A stretch of DNA of 12,521 nt from JBBILU01 sp037444775 (lineage in GTDB: Bacteria > Patescibacteriota > Gracilibacteria > BD1-5 > UBA6164). Shown here in pieces: positions 1-5,563 of the stretch. Where the stretch lies: assembly GCA_037444775.1 (NCBI GenBank), contig JBBILU010000033.1, positions 1-12,521 on the forward strand, given 5' to 3'. The notes beneath the pieces were generated by a model that searched no databases, was not told the origin of the DNA, and saw only the letters and a list, made by a program, of their open reading frames with translations. Within the stretch, counting starts at the first letter, position 1; each line of letters opens with the position of its first letter. Made by a program: the position numbers and the translations under genes.

Positions 1-55
1 GGGTTAGGGTGAGGTTTCTCCCCTCTCCTCCAAAGGAGAGGGTTAGGGTGAGGTT
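1..55. repeat. REP-like repeat: direct 16-mer pair around a GC-rich hairpin
   Basis: The 16-mer GGGTTAGGGTGAGGTT occurs at 1-16 and again at 40-55. Between them lies an 8-bp dyad, CCCTCTCC (21-28) and GGAGAGGG (35-42), with a 6-nt loop. The GC content is far above the rest of the window, as is typical of dispersed intergenic palindromic elements. The element is cut by the left edge, so its full extent is unknown. It stays open in frame with the possible gene remnant that follows. Confidence 0.6.
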
Positions 56-183
56 CTTCGGAAGTTAATCCTTTTTTGTCAGCTTATTTTAAGGAACAAA
101 AAAAAGCTACTTTTTATCTTGATGAGATCTTTCATCAAAATAAAAAACAGCTTTCTAAAATTTTTAGAGGCAATACTATTTCA

Positions 184-204
184 TTGTGGCTTGTGGCTTG
201 TGGC
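184..204. repeat. Tandem repeat, three copies of TTGTGGC
   Basis: Three perfect consecutive copies of the heptamer TTGTGGC occupy 184-190, 191-197 and 198-204. A partial fourth copy (TTGT) follows. Short GTGGCTT-type arrays are simple repeats and no function is implied. Confidence 0.8.
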
Positions 205-322
205 TTGTTCATAAAATAGTTAGAAAATTTATAATAAAAATATTTTAGTTTTTTAGTTAAAATTGTCAAAAGTTTTTTTAAGAAAATGTGTTGACAATGA
301 GAAAAAGTGTGTTGTAATATAT

Positions 323-361
323 AAACATTAGAGACAAGGCATTGCCTTGTCTCTAATGTTT
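323..361. terminator. Perfect 19-bp inverted repeat overlapping the apbE stop codon
   Basis: The arms are 323-341 and 343-361, perfectly complementary around a single central base. The core is GAGACAAGGCA / TGCCTTGTCTC. The apbE stop codon (minus strand, 353-355) lies inside the right arm, so the transcript of the minus-strand operon would fold into a very strong hairpin at its end. No clean T-run follows on the minus strand. It may therefore act as an mRNA 3'-end stabiliser or be a dispersed palindromic element rather than a canonical intrinsic terminator. Confidence 0.55.
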
Positions 362-1222
362 GATAACTTCTCAATTATCTAATATAAAAATAAAATTTAA
401 ATTATTTTTTCTAACAAATTCTAATCATTTTTCTTTTCACATTGCTATAATTGCAGTTGCATAAGAATCCGATAAGTATCCATCTTTGTTAATTATAGTT
501 ACTGACACTAATTCTGTTTCTTGTTTCTCTAAAAATGGATTTCTTATATGATGGAATTTTTCCTTTCAAATTTGCCATTTTCTCAAATAAGTTCATGAAG
601 TTGAAACACTCTCATCTGAAATTTCTAAAACTTCTATTTCTTTTTTCTCTTCAAAAGGAGAAGAAATAGCTATTTGCCATTTTTTTCATTCAAGATTTAG
701 TCAACTTGCAAAAATATCTCATCATAAATTTACAAAATTATTTTTGTATCAAAAAAGATTTAATTCATTGCTAATTTTGTGAGACAAATATCCTTTTGCA
801 ATAGCTCAAAAATCAAGATTAGAATTTTTATTTAACTCAACAATATTTCAATTTATTTTTATTTTTTCAAATTCTAGGTTTTCTTCTAAAAACTTTTTTT
901 CAAAAACTTTTTCTTCAAAATTTCCAGAATATCAAATTTTATTTAAATTGATGAATGGATTAAAATATCAATTTGTAAATTCATAAACTTTTTTAGATTT
1001 AGCTAATAAATCTAAAAAATCTTTACTTGCAAATTCTTTTTTTGTTTTATTTAATTTACTCAAAAAAGAATCTTCTTTAAAACGAGAAAATTCTTTTTCA
1101 AAATTTATTATATTCTTATAACAATCATTAATTATTTGAGTTAAATAATAATCATTTTCATTAATAATTATAATAGAACAAACAGTTCACAAAGCCTTAA
1201 AACTATATTCAAACTTTTTCAT
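353..1222 (-). CDS. apbE: FAD:protein FMN transferase (ApbE family)
   Basis: The 289-residue product would transfer FMN from FAD through a phosphoester bond to Ser/Thr of FMN-binding domain proteins. Family signatures appear in order: ALGT (10-13), FSRFKEDSFLSKLN (45-58; the family has FSTFREDSEISRLN), TNGYFNPF (83-90), LDFGAIAKGYL (136-146; the family has DLGGIAKGY), VNLGGDI (164-170; both Gly are TGA codons), STSGTY (207-212), HHIRNP (224-229) and the metal-site region DSYATA (252-257). The length is near the usual catalytic domain. The N-terminus begins directly at the fold, with no signal peptide or lipobox, although many homologues are exported. The start overlaps the end of the upstream haem-protein gene by 20 bp, which implies translational coupling. 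Its likely substrate is the FMN-binding lipoprotein two genes upstream. The stop lies inside a strong hairpin. Confidence 0.92.
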
Positions 1223-1769
1223 TATTTTTTTTCTTTTTCTTTATATAAACAAATACCAATAAAAATAACCAAATTCAAATCACAAGCAAAGGTAAAAATT
1301 CTCATCTTATCATAAAAATATGAATGGCAACAAGAATAAACATTGCATAACTAAGCCTCTGCAAAGGTTTCCACTTTTTCCCTAAAAGTTTTACAAAAAA
1401 ATTATTTGAAGTAAGTAAAAGTGGAATAGAAACCATTAAAGCTAAAATTCCCCAAAATAAAAGTCAAGCAGGATTCCAAAGATATTTATCTGCAAAAATT
1501 TCTCAAATACTAGAATATTTCATCAAAATAAAATATCAAATTGAGTGAGCAATTCAAAAAATTCAAACCAAAATTCATAACTCCCTTCTAAACTTTAATA
1601 AAAAAGAAAATAATTTACATTTATTAAATATTTCTTTTAAAGGTCTTACAAACATAACAATAATAAGCAAAATCCACGAAATATTTCAAAGATCTTTATA
1701 AGTTTCCTGAGGAAAAAATAAAACTATTACTGAAATCAAAGAACTCAGAATTAGTAGTTTTTTTATCAA
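1203..1769 (-). CDS. MsrQ/ferric-reductase-like haem b membrane protein
   Basis: The 188-residue product is a polytopic membrane protein of the ferric-reductase-like transmembrane superfamily (MsrQ/YedZ type). These proteins carry electrons through b haem to an extracytoplasmic acceptor. Family landmarks are WILLIIVMFVRPLKEIF (32-48), FRRELG (60-65), AHSIGY (74-79, putative haem His75), PLLLTSN (116-122), LGKKWKPLQRLSY (129-141) and VAIH (147-150, putative haem His150), followed by a last helix and a Lys-rich cytoplasmic tail. Most homologues have a His in the W..LHRL motif; here it is Gln137. The start is uncertain. I chose TTG at 1767-1769, because no in-frame ATG exists. An upstream ATG (about 1820) is in frame only if the 10-T run at about 1793-1802 were 11 T. 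The gene lies between its probable flavoprotein partner and apbE. No MsrP gene is present, so a methionine-sulfoxide role is not supported. Confidence 0.8.
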
Positions 1770-1830
1770 AAAAGTATTCTTATTTAAAACAGAAAAAAAA
1801 AATCAGCAAATATATTCATTATATATCTTA

Positions 1831-2280
1831 TTATTTATTAATTGTTGATAAATAATCACTAAAAGCTTTTGTTGTCAAACTAGCTCAAGTCATTCAATCA
1901 TATTGTAAACCTTTTATTTGTTTTCAAATCAAATCTTTTTGAAGTTTTTTTGCAAATTCCACTTCATATCATTGACCATATGTCAAATTATACTCTGGAA
2001 AATTTATTGCTGTAATTACTCAGTTTTGAATTTCTAAATTTCAATTAAAACTCAAAGGTCTTCAGTCTGGTAAATTATAAGATAAATTAAATTCTTTTTT
2101 TACCATCCCAGAAGAATCTGTAATTTGAGTAGAAATATTATTATCTAAAGAATTATTTTCTTTTGTCTCAATATTTGGAGAATTAGAAACAGTTTTATCT
2201 GTACTAACTTTTTGTTCTGTTTCTGAACACGAAGTTAAAAAAATAACTGGCAAAATAGCTAAAGCTGTAAATTTCTTCAT
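1831..2280 (-). CDS. FMN-binding domain lipoprotein (predicted ApbE substrate)
   Basis: The 149-residue product has a clear lipoprotein signal: positively charged MKK, a hydrophobic stretch, then the lipobox LTSC with Cys18. A Ser/Thr/Asn/Lys-rich linker of roughly 40 residues follows, then a small domain (about 60-149). Near its C-terminus is DGMTGASLTT (128-137), which matches the flavinylation consensus D..(S/T)GA(T/S) of FMN-binding domains. By analogy with NqrC/RnfG, FMN would be attached at Ser134. Several glycines, including both in DGMTGAS, are TGA codons. The protein is predicted to sit on the outer face of the membrane, accepting electrons from the haem protein encoded just downstream (62 nt to its chosen start). 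Reading TGA as stop would cut it to 72 residues and remove the motif. Confidence 0.85.
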
Positions 2281-2288
2281 ATTTTTTT

Positions 2289-2342
2289 ATTATTTTCTAA
2301 AATATTACTTTCTGTTAAACTCTATACTTTCAACAATTCTAA
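2289..2342. repeat. Copy J4 of the intergenic gene-end repeat
   Basis: These 54 bp match 2828-2881 at about 48 of 54 positions. On the minus strand the repeat encodes the end of a gene-family C-terminus (RIVESIEFNRK then TAA, stop at 2305-2307), followed by ATTTTAGAAAAT, a one-base-degenerate form of the palindrome ATTTTATAAAAT. It lies between the truncated small ORF and the FMN-binding lipoprotein gene. Confidence 0.7.
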
Positions 2343-2360
2343 GTTTCTTTTCATTGTTTT
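2305..2360 (-). pseudogene. Out-of-frame C-terminal remnant of the small-gene family
   Basis: Directly after the TAG of the preceding small ORF, a shifted frame encodes IENNEKKLRIVESIEFNRK and then TAA. This parallels the C-terminus KERFIDSVKINKK of the disrupted gene at 3324-3578 and RIVENIEFNKK at 2844-2882. The simplest reading is that the preceding ORF once continued into this segment and was cut off by a small deletion near its ...VGNYRL end. A sequencing or assembly indel is the alternative. Confidence 0.45.
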
Positions 2361-2651
2361 CTATAATCTGTAATTTCAAACGGAGATATAGACTTGAAAT
2401 TTATTATTTTCTAAAATTTTGTATCAATAAACTTTTTTACATTCAAAAAATTTGTTGATATCAGATAAAATAGTTTTTTTTATAAGATTAGATTTTTCAA
2501 TATAATTTGAAACTATAATATTTTCATCAAAAATTCCAGAATCATTAAATCTATCAACAAAAACAGATAAATAATTATTAACAAAATTATTTGGTTTTAG
2601 CATAAATAAACTAGAAAATCTAACATTATACATAAATAGCTTCTTTTTCAT
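2361..2651 (-). CDS. Hypothetical small protein, probably C-terminally truncated
   Basis: This 96-residue ORF continues through one TGA (Gly) that would otherwise end it at 75 residues, then through a second Gly in ISVGNYRL just before TAG. It overlaps the end of the preceding ORF by 26 bp in another frame, so the two may be halves of one frameshifted gene or a coupled pair. The C-terminal stretch YISVGNYRL resembles TISV-stop-NYRLFFEF of the disrupted gene at 3324-3578. It is weakly reminiscent of the VG(N/D)YR strand of RelE/ParE-type toxins, but this is only a motif impression. I do not recognise the family. Confidence 0.4.
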
Positions 2652-2829
2652 TATTAACTAAATTTAGTCAAAAATCAGAAAATATTTTTTGAGAAAAAGA
2701 AAATTCTTTTAAAAGTCTTTTCTTTTTTGCCTTCTCAAAAATAATTTTAGCATTTTTAGTTGTGTCATCTTCACAGTATTTTATTGCTTCTTCAAAAGTA
2801 AAATATTCTTTTCAATCTATAATTAAAAT
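2626..2829 (-). pseudogene. Start-less copy of the small-gene family (N-terminal part)
   Basis: The frame reads (IL)IIDGKEYFTFEEA, about 67 codons, ending at TAA. Its 5' 40 bp (2785-2824) match 3531-3570 at 38 of 40 positions, the start region of the disrupted gene upstream. However, about 15 bp containing that copy's ATG are missing here, and no in-frame ATG, GTG or TTG precedes the conserved part; only ATT (2827-2829) is available. Translation is therefore doubtful. It sits immediately after the J3 intergenic repeat and runs into the next small ORF. Function unknown. Confidence 0.45.
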
Positions 2830-2881
2830 TATTTTATAAAATGTTACTTTTTATTAAATTCTATATTTTCAACAATTCTAA
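2828..2881. repeat. Copy J3 of the intergenic gene-end repeat
   Basis: These 54 bp match the J4 copy (2289-2342) at about 48 of 54 positions. They contain the perfect 12-bp palindrome ATTTTATAAAAT at 2831-2842. On the minus strand the copy encodes FRIVENIEFNKK and TAA (stop 2844-2846), in the same frame as hicA and directly after the hicA TAG. hicA therefore ends on a leftover gene tail. Confidence 0.7.
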
Positions 2882-2882
2882 A

Positions 2883-3092
2883 CTACTTAATTATTTTAAA
2901 TTCTTCTTTTGTTAATCAAACAACTTTTATAATACTTTTTTCAACTCATGGAGAAATATCTTTTCATCAATGGTTTGGAACTGGTAATGTTAATTTTCAA
3001 TTTGAAAATAGAACATGACTTCAATTCTGCCTAACAACTTTAAAACCTAAAGAAAAAAGTCTTTTTTCAATTTCTTTATACTTGTAAGGCAT
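2883..3092 (-). CDS. hicA: HicA-type mRNA interferase toxin
   Basis: The 69-residue product has the double-stranded-RNA-binding-like HicA fold. HicA toxins cleave mRNA and are blocked by HicB. The sequence shows LFSLGFKVVRQNGSHVLFS (12-30) with the catalytic His26 of the G-S-H motif, then a strand LTLPVPNHGG, and ISPGVEKSIIKVVGLTKEEF at the C-terminus, matching the usual order. Gly24 of GSH and both glycines of HGG are TGA codons, so the toxin can only be made whole where UGA is read as Gly. Its start lies inside the end of hicB (17-bp overlap), the normal coupled arrangement with the antitoxin first. Length is typical. Confidence 0.88.
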
Positions 3093-3297
3093 AATTTTGG
3101 ATTTTAAAATTTAAGATGCTCTTTTTGATTTTTCTTTCTACTTCAATTTGTTCTAAATTATAATCCATCATCATTTCAACAACTCAAAGCAATTCAATTT
3201 TTGCTTGTTCTTCTGTATCTCAATAAGCAAAAATATTATTTTGTCAAACAACTTTTGCTAAAAATCAATCTCAATCTTTTTCTATAACTATTTGCAT
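3076..3297 (-). CDS. hicB: HicB-type antitoxin
   Basis: The 73-residue product starts MQIVIEKDGDGFLAKVVG and continues FAYGDTEEQAKIELLGVVEMM. This is the partial RNase H-like fold of HicB antitoxins (the family shows I-x-x-D-x-x-G-F ... G-x-T-x-E-E-A). It should bind and neutralise the HicA encoded in the overlapping downstream gene. After the fold comes only a short basic tail, with no visible ribbon-helix-helix or HTH DNA-binding domain, so direct operator binding by HicB is uncertain. The palindrome ATTTTATAAAAT (3311-3322), 13 bp before its ATG, is a candidate operator but occurs at other junctions too. Confidence 0.85.
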
Positions 3298-3310
3298 AAT
3301 TTCAAGAATT

Positions 3311-3322
3311 ATTTTATAAAAT
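3311..3322. repeat. Palindrome ATTTTATAAAAT at junction J2
   Basis: This perfect 12-bp palindrome is embedded in minus-strand context AAAAAGTAATATTTTATAAA, between the disrupted small gene and hicB. The same 12-mer occurs at 2831-2842 and 3592-3603, and a one-base variant at 2292-2303. Every copy sits between a stop codon and the next start. Possible roles are operator, RNA processing site, or simply a shared duplicated gene end. Confidence 0.6.
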
Positions 3323-3323
3323 A

Positions 3324-3578
3324 TTACTTTTTATTAATTTTTACAGAATCTATAAATCTTTCTTTTTTTATTTTATTTTCTTTAAATTCAAAAAACAATC
3401 TATAATTTTAAACAGAAATTGTTGTAGAAAATCAATCTGGTAAAACTTTTTTTCAAATAATATCTTCTTTAAAAACATTTTTAGCAAACTTTTTTGAGTT
3501 TTCTTTAATTTTTATATTTGAGATAGCTTTTGCTTCTTCAAAAGTAAAATACTTTTTTCAATCTATAATTACTGTCAT
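3324..3578 (-). pseudogene. Small gene of unknown family, interrupted by TAA at a Gly position
   Basis: The ATG at 3576-3578 opens MTVIIDGKKYFTFEEAK; translation stops at TAA 3408-3410 after 56 residues, following TTISV. The same frame then continues for 27 more codons, NYRLFFEFKENKIKKERF..., to a second TAA at 3324. The paralogous segment at about 2376-2378 has TGA (Gly) exactly where this copy has TAA (VGNYRL versus V-stop-NYRL). A single G-to-A change, harmless-looking under the standard code, would here convert a glycine codon to a stop. The 84-codon original is small and lies next to hicBA, and its NYRLFFEF strand faintly recalls RelE/ParE toxins. Identity is unproven. A truncated 56-residue product may still be made. 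Confidence 0.5.
3531..3570. repeat. Duplicated 5' gene segment (partner at 2785-2824)
   Basis: This 40-bp segment matches 2785-2824 at 38 of 40 positions. It covers the conserved IIDGK-YFTFEEA start region of the small-gene family. Together with the repeated gene ends at J2-J4 it shows that this part of the operon arose by duplication followed by decay. Confidence 0.75.
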
Positions 3579-3591
3579 AATCTTAAAAATT

Positions 3592-3603
3592 ATTTTATAA
3601 AAT
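3592..3603. repeat. Palindrome ATTTTATAAAAT at junction J1 (aspS end)
   Basis: This perfect 12-bp palindrome overlaps the aspS TAA stop by one base and precedes the next ATG by 13 bp. It is identical to the copies at 2831-2842 and 3311-3322. Confidence 0.6.
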
Positions 3604-5414
3604 TATTCTTCTTCTTTTATAACTTGAATATGCAACTCTTCAAGTTGAACTTCATCAACAAAATTTGGTGCATTCATCATAAGATCTTGAGCTTTTCAAG
3701 ATTTTGGAAAAGCATAAACCTCACGAATATTAACTTCATCTGTCAAAATCATCATAAACCTATCCATTCAAATTGCAAATCATCCATGAGGTGGAACTCA
3801 AAATTGAAAAGCTTCATACATAGCTCCAAATTTATTTTTAACTTCTTCTTCTGTTCTACCAACTTTTTCAAAAGCTTTTACCAAACATTCTGTATCGTGA
3901 TTACGAATAGAACCAGATAAAAGTTCATATCAATTACAAACTAAGTCATATTGATTTGCTTTTATAGAAAGTAAATCTTGTTTTTCAAAAGCTTCAACTC
4001 AACCATAAGGCATAGAAAAAGGATTATGAGAAAAATCTATTTTTCCATGTTCATCTTGTTCAAACATCGGGAAATCTTTTATCCAACAAAAAACAAGTTC
4101 ATCTTTATTTGCCAAACTATATTTATCTCTCAAAGCAAGTCTTACAACATTTAAAATTTTAACTGCTTTTTCAAATTCATTTGCTGAGAAAAATATCATA
4201 TCTCAATCTTTTGGATTCATTCTAGCTTCTACTTCAGCAATTTCTTTTTCACTGAAAAATTTCAAAATCGGAGACTTTTTCCCATTTTCTTCAGTAGAGT
4301 CATAAACTATATATGCAAGTCAAGCAGCTCAAGCTTTTTGAGCTGTTTTTGTTAAATCATCAATTTCGGATCTGGACATTTTTTTTCATTCTAATTTTAT
4401 AGCTTTAATAACTCATCATGTTGCACAAACATTTTTGAAAACTGAAAAAGAAGAATTTTCAAAAATATCTGTTAAATCAACAAATTTCATTCCAAATCTT
4501 AAATCTGGTTTGTCAGATCAATAATTGTTAATTGCTTCATCATAATTCATTGTGAAGAACTTTCTTGTTTTTTCTAAAACTTCTCAATTAGCTGTTTGAG
4601 TTAGAATTTTTTTGTCTGATAAATTGCTAACTGCATCAATAATATAATTTTCAACAACATCAAAAACATCACTTTGTTCAACAAAACTCATTTCACAATC
4701 TATTTGATAAAATTCACAAGCATGTCTGTCTGCTCTTGGATCTTCATCTCTGAAACAAGGAGCAATTTGGAAATATTTATCAATTCAACCAACCATTAAT
4801 AATTGTTTATATTGTTGAGGTGCTTGAGGAAGAGCATAAAATTTTCATGGATTTACTCTTGAAGGAATCAAAAAATCTCTAGCTCATTCTGGGCTTGAAA
4901 CAGTAAAAATTGGAGTTTGAACATCAAGAAAATCATTAGAAGTAAACCAATTTCTTGTATAATTTAGAAACTTCGATCTAAATTTAACATTTTCTAAAAC
5001 TTTTTTTCTTCTTAAATCAATATATCTATGTTTATATCTAATTTCTTCATTTGCTTTATCTCAAAATTCATCAAGCTCAAAAGGAGGAGTTTTTGATTTA
5101 GAAAGCAAATTTGCATTAGTTACAATAATTTCAATTTCTCCAGTTTCTAAATTTGGATTTGCTTGTCATTCTGGTCTAAGTCTTACTTTTCAAGTAATTT
5201 GAATAACAAATTCACTTCTAAAAGTATTTGCCAAAGCCCAAGAATTTTTGTCATCTTCTGGATCAAAAACAATTTGAGTTAATCAATACCTATCTCTTAA
5301 ATCTATAAAAATGATTCATCCGTGGTCTCTTCTATTGCTAACCCATCAGCAAATAGTCACTTCTTGTCCAACTTGTTCTTTTTTAACTTCATTACATTTA
5401 TGTGTTCTAAGCAT
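3603..5414 (-). CDS. aspS: Aspartate--tRNA ligase
   Basis: This cytoplasmic class II aminoacyl-tRNA synthetase charges tRNA-Asp. The 603-residue length fits the bacterial type with a GAD insertion domain. The N-terminal anticodon-binding OB fold shows CGWVSNRRDHGG (about 22-33) and FIDLRDR. Motif 2 is FRDEDPRADRHACEFYQID (221-239). The C-terminal catalytic part has PPHGGFAIGMDRF with the motif 3 Arg at 552. Many structural glycines, such as CGW and FAIG, are TGA codons. ATG at 5412-5414 gives the expected N-terminus MLRTHKCNEV. It is the first gene of the minus-strand run, and the downstream small gene follows after 24 bp. It diverges from the ATPase gene across a 149-bp promoter region. Confidence 0.97.
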
Positions 5415-5445
5415 AATTTTTTATTAATAATTAAATAATGGCTAG

Positions 5446-5472
5446 ATTATAGAGATTTTTCTAAAAAAGCAA
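5446..5472 (-). promoter_or_regulatory. Candidate aspS promoter
   Basis: On the minus strand a perfect -10 TATAAT lies at 5451-5446. A weak -35 (TTGCTT, 5472-5467) is 15 nt upstream. The -10 box is about 32 nt before the aspS ATG. Only the -10 is convincing. Confidence 0.45.
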
Positions 5473-5498
5473 AAATAATTTAGGTTAAAAACTTTTTC

Positions 5499-5526
5499 TT
5501 GATTATTTTTCACTAAGTGTTATAAT
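5499..5526 (+). promoter_or_regulatory. Candidate promoter of the DUF4143 ATPase gene
   Basis: TTGATT (5499-5504), a 16-nt spacer and TATAAT (5521-5526) make a good sigma-70-type promoter, placing the start of transcription about 30 nt before the ATG. The -10 box lies within the left arm of a perfect 12-bp inverted repeat. Confidence 0.6.
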
Positions 5527-5554
5527 TTAAAATAGTTTTTATATTATAACACTT
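5515..5554. promoter_or_regulatory. Perfect 12-bp inverted repeat at the ATPase promoter (possible operator)
   Basis: AAGTGTTATAAT (5515-5526) and ATTATAACACTT (5543-5554) are exact reverse complements separated by 16 bp. The left arm contains the -10 box, and the right arm ends 9 bp before the ATG. This could be a repressor-binding dyad or a hairpin in the mRNA leader that controls initiation. Nothing in the window identifies the regulator. Confidence 0.5.
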
Positions 5555-5563
5555 TTTTAGAAA

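Larger units (their letters stand above)
1..219 (+). pseudogene. Possible 3' remnant of an unidentified gene (partial at left edge)
   Basis: With TGA read as Gly, frame 1 is open from the window edge to a TAG at 217-219. The part from about base 61 has codon choice and amino-acid composition like real genes here, including YFKEQKKATFYLDEIFHQ and KQLSKIFRGN. The first 20 codons are only the translated REP-like repeat, and the last codons (LWLVACGL) come from a tandem heptamer. This looks more like a gene end invaded by repeats than an intact gene. I do not recognise the family. It could also be a chance open frame, because only TAA and TAG terminate in this code. Confidence 0.25.

Noticed and set aside
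135..374. 79-codon minus-strand frame from an ATG at 374
   Set aside because: It overlaps the 3' end of apbE in another frame, crosses the hairpin and tandem repeat, and has no recognisable protein features.
2292..3603. Gene-junction palindromes considered as a CRISPR array
   Set aside because: Copies are only 12 bp, irregularly spaced by genes of different length, and parts of them encode protein ends; there are no spacers or cas genes.
3624..3920. 98-codon plus-strand frame
   Set aside because: It lies wholly opposite aspS, whose coding sequence is certain; composition (Asn/Phe/Ser/His-rich) is that of an antisense shadow.
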